Assembly: GCA_035301265.1 (NCBI GenBank)
Contig: DATGUP010000008.1
Coordinates: 186,001-250,000 of the forward strand
Source of the DNA: DATGUP01 sp035301265
GTDB lineage: Bacteria; Bacillota; Bacilli; Bacillales; Amphibacillaceae
Reading direction: 5' to 3'
Length of the DNA: 64,000 nt
Positions 51,064 to 60,283 of this stretch are shown here, piece by piece. Below the pieces are notes generated by a model, which had not been told where the DNA came from, did no database searches, and saw only the letters and a program-made list of their open reading frames with translations. The position numbers were made by a program, and so were the translations under genes. Within the stretch, counting starts at the first letter, position 1; each line of letters starts with the position of its first letter.

Positions 51064-52245
51064 ATGATGCTTGAGACTTGGGGAGTTGAACTCGCACGCG
51101 GAATCGGGATGTTTTTTCTGAATCCGCTCGTATATTGGGCGTTTATACTCGTTATCCTTGTCGGCTATAAGCGAATTCACGCCGAGCGGTTGAATTTTGG
51201 CGTTAAGTTATACGGTTTGTTTGCCGAGTGGAAGCGGACGTGGCTCCCTGCCTTTATCGCTAGTTTGTTAATTTCGATTGTAACACTAGGTATCGGCATC
51301 GTTTTGACATATGAAACGATTATCGTTATGAGCATGGTCACGATACTGTTCAGTTTACCACTTCGTTTCTCTTTGCTTTCGCCGAGCTATACGCTTGGCT
51401 CCACATATATATTATTGTTATTTATGCCTTACCTTTTAGAGATGCAATCTATAATCGCTACTGATTTATTTGCACAAATCAATTTTACGGGTTTAGCCAT
51501 TTTGATGGGAATGCTTCTCCTCGTCGAGGCCGTTTTGCTGAAGCGCATAAAAAGCAAGGAAACGTTTCCTGGGTTAGAATTAAGCAAGCGGGGCGGTTGG
51601 TCGGGTCAACACATTTTACAAAAAATGACCGTCATTCCTTTTTTTACGCTCGTTCCTAGTGGTTCGATCGGTTCATTTCTTGATTTTTGGCCGTTGGTTT
51701 CGCTCGGCGGAGAAACATATAGTATTGTTCTTGTGCCATTTATACTCGGGTTTAGGCATACGGTTAGAGGAGCAAACCCTGAAAAAGTCGCGCATAAGTT
51801 AGCTCGATCGGTCGCCTTGCTCGCTTTTATCGTCATGTTTGTAGCGGTTGGTAGCATCTATGTCGCGTGGCTATCTATGGCGGCCATCATCATAGGTATT
51901 CTAGGCCGCGAATACATTAATTTGCGCCACCGTTTAAAAGATAGTAATAAACGCGGGTATTTCAACAAAACGCCGAACGGCTTGCGAGTGTTGGCAATCA
52001 TCCCCGGTACTCCCGCTGACCGGCTCGGCATCGTCGCTGGAGAAACGGTTAAAAAAGTAAACGGCAAAGCGGTGACAGAGGTCGACGAATTTTATGAAGC
52101 GTTGCAAGATAGCGGGCCATTTTTCAAATTGGATATTATCGACGAAGCAGGGGAAACACGTTTCGTTCAGAGTGCATTTTACGAACATGATCATTACGAA
52201 TTGGGTATCGTTTTCGTTAGAGAGCGATACGACGTGGCAAAATAA
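51064..52245 (+). CDS. minJ: Cell division topology protein MinJ
   Basis: A 393-residue membrane protein with about seven hydrophobic segments in the first 290 residues and a C-terminal PDZ domain (GLRVLAIIPGTPADRLGIVA then GETVKKVNGKAVTEVDEFYE). Size, topology and location right after ctpB match B. subtilis YvjD (MinJ), which links DivIVA to MinD at the poles and septum. AAGAAGGTGAT precedes; ATG at 51064 or 51067 are both possible, the GTG at 51058 is part of the RBS. Confidence 0.88.
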   Translation: MMLETWGVELARGIGMFFLNPLVYWAFILVILVGYKRIHAERLNFGVKLYGLFAEWKRTWLPAFIASLLISIVTLGIGIVLTYETIIVMSMVTILFSLPLRFSLLSPSYTLGSTYILLLFMPYLLEMQSIIATDLFAQINFTGLAILMGMLLLVEAVLLKRIKSKETFPGLELSKRGGWSGQHILQKMTVIPFFTLVPSGSIGSFLDFWPLVSLGGETYSIVLVPFILGFRHTVRGANPEKVAHKLARSVALLAFIVMFVAVGSIYVAWLSMAAIIIGILGREYINLRHRLKDSNKRGYFNKTPNGLRVLAIIPGTPADRLGIVAGETVKKVNGKAVTEVDEFYEALQDSGPFFKLDIIDEAGETRFVQSAFYEHDHYELGIVFVRERYDVAK

Positions 52246-52259
52246 TTCATCGACTAGAT

Positions 52260-52289
52260 AGGAGATAGGGATGTGTCTCCTGCTTTTTT
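52260..52289 (+). terminator. Terminator after minJ
   Basis: AGGAGA pairs with TCTCCT, loop of 10 nt, then GCTTTTTT. Confidence 0.65.
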
Positions 52290-52371
52290 ATGTGTTGATG
52301 ACTGTATAGAGAGTCGATTTCGCTTTTCTGCAAGGTGTCGTTAATTTGTGTATGTGGCTATGCGTGGTGTT

Positions 52372-52385
52372 CGAATATCTGTTCT
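52372..52385. promoter_or_regulatory. LexA (DinR) box of uvrBA
   Basis: CGAATATCTGTTCT resembles the Bacillus SOS box CGAAC-N4-GTTCG with a few mismatches. It lies in the promoter, just before TATACT at 52394-52399. Confidence 0.6.
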
Positions 52386-52447
52386 GTTTATGCTATACTA
52401 AAACTATCCGTTTTGAATCGGCCGTAGCGTTTAAACCGGTTTTCTTG

Positions 52448-52485
52448 TCTTTCGAATAACTCACTGTGATAAACTATTCGAAAGA
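52448..52485 (+). repeat. 11-bp inverted repeat in the uvrB leader
   Basis: TCTTTCGAATA (52448-52458) and TATTCGAAAGA (52475-52485) are perfect inverted copies with a 16-nt loop that contains a smaller TCAC/GTGA pair. The right arm touches the RBS region (GATAGGAG, 52486-52493). No T-run follows. Confidence 0.85.
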
Positions 52486-52502
52486 GATAGGAGTTGGTAT
52501 GA

Positions 52503-54488
52503 GTGGAAAATCGATTCGAACTTGTGTCAGACTTTAAACCGCAAGGAGATCAACCACAAGCGATTGAAGAATTAGTCAAAAAAATTCGCGCCGGCCAGCA
52601 ACACCAAACATTGCTCGGTGCCACTGGAACGGGGAAAACATTTACGATTTCTAATGTGATTCAAGAGATCAACCGCCCGACGCTTGTCATTGCTCATAAT
52701 AAAACATTGGCTGGGCAGTTGTATAGCGAATTCAAGGAGTTCTTCCCTAACAATGCGGTGGAATATTTTGTGAGCTATTATGACTACTACCAACCCGAAG
52801 CTTACGTGCCATCGACTGATACGTATATTGAAAAGGATGCAAGCATCAATGATGAAATCGATAAATTGCGACACTCGGCTACGTCTTCTTTGTTTGAACG
52901 CCGGGATGTTTTAATTGTTGCGAGTGTCTCATGCATCTACGGTTTAGGTTCGCCGGAGGAATACCGCAGTCAAGTCGTCTCGCTCAGATTAGGTATGGAA
53001 AAAGACCGGGATCAATTGCTCCGTGAACTTGTTGATATTCAGTATGCCCGCAACGATATTGATTTTAAGCGCGGGACTTTTCGTGTGCGCGGCGATTCTG
53101 TAGAAATCATTCCGGCATCGCGCGAAGAACATTGTATTCGAATTGAATTTTTTGGCGATGAAATTGATCGCATTCGCGAGGTGGATGCTTTAACAGGGGA
53201 GATTATTGGTGATCGGGAACACGTGGCTATTTTTCCGGCATCACACTTTGTCACCCGTGAAGAAAAACTGAAGCGAGCGATCAACAACATTGAAAAAGAA
53301 TTGGAAGAACGATTGCAGGAGCTACGGGATGAAAATAAATTATTGGAAGCTCAACGCTTGGAACAGCGAACGCGCTACGATATTGAAATGATGAATGAAA
53401 TGGGCTTTTGTTCAGGAATTGAAAATTACTCACGGCATTTAACCTTCCGTGAGCCAGGTTCTACACCGTATACGTTGCTTGACTTTTTTCCCGATGATTT
53501 TCTTGTTGTTATTGACGAATCGCATGTGACGCTACCGCAAATCAGGGGTATGTACAACGGTGACCGCGCGCGTAAACAGGTGCTTGTCGATCATGGCTTC
53601 CGTCTCCCGTCGGCATTGGACAACCGTCCGCTTAAATTTGAAGAATTTGAACAAAAAACGCACCAGCTCGTCTATATTTCTGCAACACCTGGCCCGTATG
53701 AAGAAAAACATTCACCGGATATGACCGAACAGATTATCCGACCGACTGGATTGCTTGATCCTCAAGTACACGTTCATCCAATTGATGGCCAGATCGACCA
53801 TTTAATTGGCGAAATCAATCAACGGATCGAACGTGACGAACGTGTCCTTGTTACGACATTGACAAAAGAGATGGCTGAAGATTTGACAGACTATTTAAAG
53901 GAAGTCGGCATTAAAGTCGCTTATCTGCATTCAGAGATTAAAACATTGGAGCGGATTGAGATCATCCGCGATTTACGAATCGGTACTTATGATGTTCTCA
54001 TTGGCGTCAACTTACTCCGCGAAGGTTTGGACATTCCGGAAGTATCGCTCGTCGCCATTCTCGATGCGGATAAAGAAGGATTTCTCCGGTCAGAGCGTTC
54101 GTTAATTCAGACGATGGGCCGAGCTGCTCGAAATGAAAACGGAACTGTCATTATGTACGCGGATACGATTACCGATTCGATGCGAGCGGCTATCGATGAG
54201 ACGGAACGCCGTCGTCAAAAACAAATAGCTTTTAATAAAAAGCATAATATTACGCCGAAGACAATTAAGAAAGAAGTTCGTGATGTGATCCGCGCTACTA
54301 TCGTTGCAGAAGATGCGGAAGAAGCATATGGGGATGCGGTGCAAAACGTGCAAACATTGTCGAAAAAAGAACGCACTCAAGCGATTGAAAACATTGAACG
54401 AGAGATGAAAAAGGCAGCCAAGGCGCTGGACTTCGAGAGGGCTGCAGAGCTTCGCGACATCATGCTTGAGCTACAAGCAGAAGCTTAA
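52503..54488 (+). CDS. uvrB: Excinuclease ABC subunit B
   Basis: A 661-residue DNA-damage verification helicase of nucleotide excision repair. Walker A GATGTGKTFT near 39, the beta-hairpin YDYYQPEAYVPSTDTYIEKD near 93, VVIDESHVTLPQ motif, GVNLLREGLDIPEVSL and QTMGRAARN, and a UVR domain at the C-terminus for UvrC binding. GTG 52503 follows AGGAGTTG; an ATG at 52499 is in another frame. An SOS-type box and a leader hairpin precede it. Confidence 0.98.
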   Translation: MENRFELVSDFKPQGDQPQAIEELVKKIRAGQQHQTLLGATGTGKTFTISNVIQEINRPTLVIAHNKTLAGQLYSEFKEFFPNNAVEYFVSYYDYYQPEAYVPSTDTYIEKDASINDEIDKLRHSATSSLFERRDVLIVASVSCIYGLGSPEEYRSQVVSLRLGMEKDRDQLLRELVDIQYARNDIDFKRGTFRVRGDSVEIIPASREEHCIRIEFFGDEIDRIREVDALTGEIIGDREHVAIFPASHFVTREEKLKRAINNIEKELEERLQELRDENKLLEAQRLEQRTRYDIEMMNEMGFCSGIENYSRHLTFREPGSTPYTLLDFFPDDFLVVIDESHVTLPQIRGMYNGDRARKQVLVDHGFRLPSALDNRPLKFEEFEQKTHQLVYISATPGPYEEKHSPDMTEQIIRPTGLLDPQVHVHPIDGQIDHLIGEINQRIERDERVLVTTLTKEMAEDLTDYLKEVGIKVAYLHSEIKTLERIEIIRDLRIGTYDVLIGVNLLREGLDIPEVSLVAILDADKEGFLRSERSLIQTMGRAARNENGTVIMYADTITDSMRAAIDETERRRQKQIAFNKKHNITPKTIKKEVRDVIRATIVAEDAEEAYGDAVQNVQTLSKKERTQAIENIEREMKKAAKALDFERAAELRDIMLELQAEA

Positions 54489-54522
54489 TTGAGATACAGA
54501 TGCGGAAGGATGGCGTTATCCT

Positions 54523-57399
54523 ATGTCAAGTAAATCCATTACGATTCAAGGAGCTCGAGTACACAATCTACAAAATATTGATGTAACCATCCCGAAAAAC
54601 AACCTTGTCGTCATGACAGGGTTGTCCGGATCGGGAAAATCATCACTTGCCTTCGATACGATTTATGCAGAAGGACAGCGACGCTACGTCGAATCGCTTT
54701 CGGCATATGCGCGTCAATTTCTCGGCCAGATGGATAAACCCGACGTCGATGCGATTGAAGGATTGTCACCAGCCATATCGATTGATCAAAAGACAACGAG
54801 TCAAAATCCGCGCTCAACCGTCGGGACGGTTACGGAAATTTACGATTACTTACGCCTTTTATACGCACGCATTGGGCGTCCGACGTGTCCGAAACACGGC
54901 GTTGAAATTACATCCCAAACCGTCCAGCAAATGGTCGATCGCATTTTAGAATACCCGGAGCGAACGAAAATCCAAATTCTCGCCCCTGTTGTTTCCGGCC
55001 GTAAAGGCGAACACGTGAAAACGTTGGAAAAATTGAAACGAGAAGGTTATGTCCGCATACGAGTCGATAAAGAAATGCGTGAAGTGACAGAAGAGATTAA
55101 GCTGGACAAAAATAAAAAACATTCGATTGAAGTCGTTGTTGACCGGATTATTGTGAAGAAAGGTGTCGCTGGTCGCCTAAGCGATTCGATTGAAACGGCA
55201 CTGGAGCTCGGCGAAGGAAAAGTGATCGTTGACATTATAGATGGCGAGGAACTGTTGTTTAACGAGCATCACGCTTGTCCGATTTGCGGATTTTCCATCG
55301 GCGAATTGGAACCGCGTATGTTTTCATTTAACAGTCCGTATGGGGCTTGTCCGACGTGCGATGGCATAGGAAAAAACTTGGAGGTTGATATCGATCTTGT
55401 CATTCCCGATTGGAATAAAACGTTAAAAGAACATGCCATCGCTGCTTGGGAGCCGATCAGCTCGCAATATTACCCCCAATTGCTTCAAAGTGTCTGTCAA
55501 CATTATGGAATTGATATGAATACACCTGTCAAAGATTTGCCTAAGGAACAATTAGATAAAATTTTATACGGAAGTGGCGAGGAAAAAATTCGTTTCCGCT
55601 ATGTGAATGATTTTGGTAAGGTTCATGACAACATGATTCATTTTGAAGGCGTTATGAACAATATTGCACGCCGGTATCGGGAGACGTCTTCTGATTTTAC
55701 CCGGGAACATCTCGGAAAATTTATGGCTCAGAAAAATTGTCCGGCATGTCACGGCCATCGACTTAAAGAAGAAGCGCTCGCTGTTCGAATCAATGGTAAG
55801 CACATTAGTGCGGTTACCGATTTATCGATTAAAGAGGCGCAAACATTTTTTAAGCAATTGAAGTTAACGGAAAAAGAAGCGCAAATCGCTCAGATGATTT
55901 TAAAGGAAATTTACGATCGTCTTGAATTTTTGCATAACGTCGGTCTTGATTATTTGACTTTGTCGCGTTCGGCAGGTACTCTTTCCGGCGGGGAAGCGCA
56001 GCGGATTCGCTTAGCGACACAGATCGGTTCCGCCTTGACAGGTGTGTTGTATGTCCTAGATGAGCCGTCGATAGGGTTGCATCAACGGGATAATGAACGC
56101 TTGATTCATACGTTAAAAAGCATGCGTGATTTAGGAAATACGTTGATTGTCGTTGAACATGATGAAGATACGATGCGCGCAGCTGATTGGCTCGTCGATA
56201 TCGGACCAGGTGCGGGGGATCATGGCGGACATATTGTCGCAAGCGGTCCACCAAAAGACGTCATGCAAGATAAACACTCGCTTACTGGGCAATATTTAGC
56301 AGGCAAAAGATTTATTCCGCTTCCGGCTAAACGACGTAAACCCGACAACCGGTATATTGAAATAAAAGGAGCAGCGGAAAACAACTTGAAGCATGTCGAC
56401 GTTAAGTTTCCGATTGGTCTCTTGAATGTAGTTACCGGTGTATCTGGTTCAGGAAAGAGTACACTCGTCAATGATATTTTGCACAAAGCGCTCGCTAAAG
56501 AGTTGCATCGCAGTAAAGAGAAACCGGGTAAATACGATAAGATCAAGGGAGTCGAGCATATTGAAAAAGTGATTGATATCGATCAGTCTCCGATCGGCCG
56601 GACACCTCGCTCCAATCCAGCCACATATACGAGCTTGTTTGATGATATTCGTGAAGTGTTTGCTCAGACAAACGAAGCAAAAGTACGCGGGTATAAAAAA
56701 GGACGCTTCAGTTTCAATGTGAAAGGTGGCCGTTGTGAAGCATGTCGCGGCGATGGAATTATTAAAATTGAAATGCATTTTTTACCGGACGTTTATGTAC
56801 CGTGTGAAGTATGCCACGGCAAGCGGTATAATCGAGAAACATTAGAGGTCAAATATAAAGGTAAAAACATTGCCGATGTGTTGGAAATGCGCGTGGAAGA
56901 AGCATTGGACTTTTTTGGCAATATCCCGAAAATCAAGCGAAAATTGCAGACGATTGCCGATGTTGGTCTGGGATATATTAAACTCGGCCAGCCTGCGACG
57001 ACATTGTCAGGAGGGGAAGCGCAACGTGTTAAGCTTGCGAGTGAATTGCGCAAGCGGTCAAATGGTAAATCACTCTATATTTTAGATGAGCCGACAACAG
57101 GTTTGCACACCGATGATATCAAGCGGTTAATGGATGTTTTACAACGGATTGTTGACAATGGTGATACGGTTGTCATTATCGAACATAATCTCGATGTGAT
57201 TAAAACCGCTGATCACATTATTGACCTCGGCCCTGAGGGTGGTGACGGCGGCGGTGAAATCATCGCTACAGGAACACCTGAAGCTATTGCGGCTAAGGCG
57301 CATTCGTATACGGGACGTTATTTACAGCCGGTGCTCGAACGCGATCGGAAGCGGACAGAGGAAGCTCTTGCAAGGAAGGAAGAAGCAAGCGCCAGATAG
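54523..57399 (+). CDS. uvrA: Excinuclease ABC subunit A
   Basis: A 958-residue damage sensor with two ABC ATPase modules: Walker A GLSGSGKSS near 31 and GVSGSGKST near 640, signatures SGGEAQRIRLA and SGGEAQRVKLA, Walker B LYVLDEPSIGLH and LYILDEPTTGLH. Zinc sites are CPICGF with CPTCDG (near 253-280) and CEACRGDG with CEVCHG (near 738-766). It loads UvrB on damaged DNA. 34 nt after uvrB, so one operon; terminator at 57412. Confidence 0.98.
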   Translation: MSSKSITIQGARVHNLQNIDVTIPKNNLVVMTGLSGSGKSSLAFDTIYAEGQRRYVESLSAYARQFLGQMDKPDVDAIEGLSPAISIDQKTTSQNPRSTVGTVTEIYDYLRLLYARIGRPTCPKHGVEITSQTVQQMVDRILEYPERTKIQILAPVVSGRKGEHVKTLEKLKREGYVRIRVDKEMREVTEEIKLDKNKKHSIEVVVDRIIVKKGVAGRLSDSIETALELGEGKVIVDIIDGEELLFNEHHACPICGFSIGELEPRMFSFNSPYGACPTCDGIGKNLEVDIDLVIPDWNKTLKEHAIAAWEPISSQYYPQLLQSVCQHYGIDMNTPVKDLPKEQLDKILYGSGEEKIRFRYVNDFGKVHDNMIHFEGVMNNIARRYRETSSDFTREHLGKFMAQKNCPACHGHRLKEEALAVRINGKHISAVTDLSIKEAQTFFKQLKLTEKEAQIAQMILKEIYDRLEFLHNVGLDYLTLSRSAGTLSGGEAQRIRLATQIGSALTGVLYVLDEPSIGLHQRDNERLIHTLKSMRDLGNTLIVVEHDEDTMRAADWLVDIGPGAGDHGGHIVASGPPKDVMQDKHSLTGQYLAGKRFIPLPAKRRKPDNRYIEIKGAAENNLKHVDVKFPIGLLNVVTGVSGSGKSTLVNDILHKALAKELHRSKEKPGKYDKIKGVEHIEKVIDIDQSPIGRTPRSNPATYTSLFDDIREVFAQTNEAKVRGYKKGRFSFNVKGGRCEACRGDGIIKIEMHFLPDVYVPCEVCHGKRYNRETLEVKYKGKNIADVLEMRVEEALDFFGNIPKIKRKLQTIADVGLGYIKLGQPATTLSGGEAQRVKLASELRKRSNGKSLYILDEPTTGLHTDDIKRLMDVLQRIVDNGDTVVIIEHNLDVIKTADHIIDLGPEGGDGGGEIIATGTPEAIAAKAHSYTGRYLQPVLERDRKRTEEALARKEEASAR

Positions 57400-57411
57400 T
57401 ATACAGCTATG

Positions 57412-57444
57412 AGCAAGCAGCCTACTACCATGGGGCGGCTTGCT
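57412..57444 (+). terminator. Terminator after uvrA
   Basis: AGCAAGCAGCC pairs with GGCGGCTTGCT (one mismatch) around an 11-nt loop, then TATTTAT. Confidence 0.65.
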
Positions 57445-57575
57445 TATTTATCATAGGCCGGTAGTTCTCTAGGCTGACTCGTTTTCGTCTTGCTAAGAAA
57501 ATAAGTACATTATTTTTGACGGTTTTTCGTCATTTCGGTAAGGTAAAAAGAGAAGAAAACAGGGAGGAATGACGA

Positions 57576-57929
57576 ATGGAGCCCATCGATATGCATCGGG
57601 TACAGGAAATATTAGACACTTTCGTCAATAAAGATGTGTATATACATATTGAGACGACAAATGGTGCTTATGCCAGTCATTTTGATCATCGAGCATACAA
57701 TGTCGGTGCATACGTCCGCAATGCTAAAGTTAGGTTTTCGCGTGCTAAGCTTGTCGGAAATGGCAACGTGTACCGGGCAGGACTGAAAATGGCTGATGGT
57801 TGGATTTATGCCGAAGGGCTGACGGATTGGACGATGCATGACGATACAAAACTGCTTTTGGCCGGTCATGATCGTGAAGGACGGCTTATGGTTTCCTTGC
57901 AGATTGGCACAACGCCATTCGATCATTAA
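57576..57929 (+). CDS. yojF: YojF family protein (DUF1806)
   Basis: A 117-residue soluble protein. IHIETTNGAYASHFDHRAYN and the tail LLLAGHDREGRLMVSLQIG fit the DUF1806/YojF family, which is regularly found just upstream of bshB2 (YojG). RBS CAGGGAGGAATG is upstream of the ATG. The role is unknown; context suggests a link to bacillithiol. These two genes lie between uvrA and hprK, a place where B. subtilis has other genes. Confidence 0.85.
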   Translation: MEPIDMHRVQEILDTFVNKDVYIHIETTNGAYASHFDHRAYNVGAYVRNAKVRFSRAKLVGNGNVYRAGLKMADGWIYAEGLTDWTMHDDTKLLLAGHDREGRLMVSLQIGTTPFDH

Positions 57930-57970
57930 CATTTTTGGATCTGAATAATTAGAATAGAAAGGTGAGAGGC

Positions 57971-58642
57971 ATGGAAAAACACGTTGTTATCATCTATCCG
58001 CATCCTGATGATGAGTCGTTCGGTGCAGCTGGTACGATTACTCAATTCCGTCGACAGGGGATTCCGGTGACGTACTTATGCGGAACACTTGGGGAAATGG
58101 GCCGAAATATGGGTCATCCGCCGTTTGCCAACCGGGAAACTTTGCCGGAGATCCGTAAAAAGGAACTGCGCAAAGCTTGCGAAATACTCGATATTGATTT
58201 GCGGCTTCTTGGCTACCGAGATAAAACGATTGAATTTGAAGATCGCCGGGAGGTAGCCCTTCGCTTAAAGGAACACCTCGATGCGATCCAGCCGACGCTT
58301 GTGATTACGCATTATCCAGACTATGCCGTTCATCCTGATCATAACGCATACGGTGCTGCAGCGATTGAAGCTGTCGGTATGATGGCGCCGGATACGCGTC
58401 CGGAAGTTTGGGCGCAAGCGATTGCCAACAATCATGTAGATGTGCTCGGAAAACCGGATATCGTCAATGATATTGAAGATGTGCTCGATACGAAGGTGAA
58501 AGCCATTTTAGCACATCGATCGCAGGCGAGTGGTATACTCGATTTGTACCATAGCGAAGACGGGATGCCTGTTGATGTCAAGGAAGAGACAAAGCGCAAT
58601 CTTGGTCAAGAGAGCTTTTACATTTGGCGGTATGAAAATTAA
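57971..58642 (+). CDS. bshB2: Bacillithiol biosynthesis deacetylase BshB2
   Basis: A 223-residue zinc enzyme of the LmbE/PIG-L family that deacetylates GlcNAc-malate to GlcN-malate in bacillithiol synthesis. Metal and catalytic motifs are PHPDDESFG near 12-20 and HPDHNAYGAA near 119-128. RBS AAAGGTGAG is followed by ATG 57971; the GTG at 57962 is in the RBS. 41 nt after yojF. Confidence 0.92.
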   Translation: MEKHVVIIYPHPDDESFGAAGTITQFRRQGIPVTYLCGTLGEMGRNMGHPPFANRETLPEIRKKELRKACEILDIDLRLLGYRDKTIEFEDRREVALRLKEHLDAIQPTLVITHYPDYAVHPDHNAYGAAAIEAVGMMAPDTRPEVWAQAIANNHVDVLGKPDIVNDIEDVLDTKVKAILAHRSQASGILDLYHSEDGMPVDVKEETKRNLGQESFYIWRYEN

Positions 58643-58672
58643 CGGTAAGAACCGTATGAAGGGACTGTTTGA

Positions 58673-58870
58673 ATGGTTAAACGTCTTTATCGTTCCGAAT
58701 CGGATCGGATGGTGGCCGGAGTGCTCGGTGGATTGGCCACGTATTTCAACATCGATTCGACAATCGTGCGCTTGTTGTTTATAGTCGGTTTATTCATGAG
58801 CGTATTCGCATTAACTTTGTTTTATCTAGCAGCGGTTATTATTATTCCAAATGAAGGAGACATACATTAA
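58673..58870 (+). CDS. yvlC: PspC-domain membrane protein (YvlC-like)
   Basis: A 65-residue protein: KRLYRSESDRMVAGVLGGLA then TYFNIDSTIVRLLFIV, a PspC domain with one or two membrane segments. PspC proteins take part in envelope stress responses. It is immediately followed (no gap) by the yvlD gene, as in B. subtilis yvlCD. Confidence 0.9.
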   Translation: MVKRLYRSESDRMVAGVLGGLATYFNIDSTIVRLLFIVGLFMSVFALTLFYLAAVIIIPNEGDIH

Positions 58871-59227
58871 ATGGTCGGCCGTTGGCTCATGTCACTTGTA
58901 CTGAATGCGATCGCATTGATTGTTACAGCACAGTTATTTGCAGGATTTCACCTTGAAGGATTTCAGTGGGCTTTGTTGGCTAGCGCGATTCTAGCCGTAT
59001 TGAATACGATTGTTAAGCCGATTCTTTTATTTTTGACTTTACCGATTACGTTTGTCACGCTCGGATTATTTTTATTCGTCATTAATGCGGTAACACTATG
59101 GATGACCCAAGCATTGATGGGGGATGTCTTTACCATCGATTCTTTTGGAACGGCGATCATGGCAGCGATCATCATTTCCATTTTAAATGCTTTATTGCAA
59201 AAGCTTATGAAAGATATCGTTCGCTAA
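58871..59227 (+). CDS. yvlD: Phage holin family 4-like membrane protein YvlD
   Basis: A 118-residue protein with four membrane helices and the conserved AVLNTIVKPILLFLTLPITF. The family name (holin superfamily IV / DUF360) does not mean prophage origin; YvlD is a chromosomal partner of the PspC protein. RBS GAAGGAG lies in the end of yvlC. Function is unknown, probably envelope stress. Confidence 0.9.
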   Translation: MVGRWLMSLVLNAIALIVTAQLFAGFHLEGFQWALLASAILAVLNTIVKPILLFLTLPITFVTLGLFLFVINAVTLWMTQALMGDVFTIDSFGTAIMAAIIISILNALLQKLMKDIVR

Positions 59228-59336
59228 AAGCCGTAATTGCTGTGAAAGTCTTGCAGATAAGCGTATTTAAATATGCTACAATAAGGCGTAACTGAACAAA
59301 ATCAGGCCGATCGATATGTTAAAGGGGAATCGGGTC

Positions 59337-60272
59337 ATGGGAAAAGTGCGTACACAAGATTTGCTTGATAATTTTAATTTAAAGCTAGTTGCCGGAAAAG
59401 ATGGAGTGCATCGGGAAATTATCACGAGCGATCTTCACCGTCCAGGAATGGAAATGACCGGTTATTTCAAATTTTATCCGCGTGAGCGTCTACAGCTGAT
59501 CGGTCGAACGGAAATGGCCTATTTTCTCGCTTTGTCTGCCGAAGAAAAAAAAGACCGGGCCGAGCGTCTTTGCACGGATATTACACCAGGTATTGTCATC
59601 TCCCGAGGGATGGAAATTCCCGATGAATTGCTCGATGCTGCCAACCGTTCAGGTGTGCCGATTTTACGATCACCGCGAAAAACAACCCGGGTGATCAGCA
59701 GGCTGACGAATTATTTAGAAATGAAATTCGCTCCGTTTACCGCTGTCCACGGTGTGCTTGTTGATGTTTATGGTGTTGGGGTCTTGATCATTGGTGAGAG
59801 CGGCGTCGGCAAAAGTGAAACGGCACTTGAACTTGTTAAACGCGGTCATCGTCTCGTAGCTGATGACAGTGTGGAAATTCGCCAGGAAGATTATGATACG
59901 TTAATCGGCAATGCTCCGAATTTAATCAAACATTTACTGGAAATACGCGGTCTTGGCATCATCAATGTTATGACATTGTTTGGTGCAGGGGCTGTTAGAA
60001 ATTATAAAAAGATTTCCCTTATTATTAACCTTGAGTTATGGGATGAAACAAAACAGTATGATCGCCTCGGGTTAGAGGATGAAACCATGCAGATCATGGA
60101 TGTCAAATTGCCAAAAGCAACGATCCCGGTTCGTCCAGGACGGAACCTTGCCATCATCATCGAAGTAGCGGCGATGAATTTCCGTCTGAAACGAATGGGT
60201 GTCAACGCCGCTGAAGATTTATCCGAACGTTTGGCGACAATGATTGAACATGATCGAGAAGAAATGGATTAG
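59337..60272 (+). CDS. hprK: HPr kinase/phosphorylase
   Basis: A 311-residue bifunctional enzyme that phosphorylates Ser46 of HPr at high glycolytic flux and so controls CcpA-dependent catabolite repression. P-loop GESGVGKSETALELVKRGH near 152, the HprK signature EIRGLGIINVMTLFGAGAVR near 202, and the C-terminal RPGRNLAIIIEVAAMNFRLK are visible. ATG 59337 follows AAAGGGGAATCGGG; the frame is open to 59316 without RBS. First gene of hprK-lgt-yvoD-ppaX-yvoF. Confidence 0.97.
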   Translation: MGKVRTQDLLDNFNLKLVAGKDGVHREIITSDLHRPGMEMTGYFKFYPRERLQLIGRTEMAYFLALSAEEKKDRAERLCTDITPGIVISRGMEIPDELLDAANRSGVPILRSPRKTTRVISRLTNYLEMKFAPFTAVHGVLVDVYGVGVLIIGESGVGKSETALELVKRGHRLVADDSVEIRQEDYDTLIGNAPNLIKHLLEIRGLGIINVMTLFGAGAVRNYKKISLIINLELWDETKQYDRLGLEDETMQIMDVKLPKATIPVRPGRNLAIIIEVAAMNFRLKRMGVNAAEDLSERLATMIEHDREEMD

Positions 60273-60283
60273 GGGTGGTTTTT

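Noticed and set aside
55850..56254. Minus-strand ORF of 134 residues inside uvrA
   Set aside because: Antisense to the conserved ABC signature region; no support.
58871..59227. Holin-like protein as sign of a prophage
   Set aside because: YvlD is a normal chromosomal gene beside the PspC gene; no other phage genes are present.
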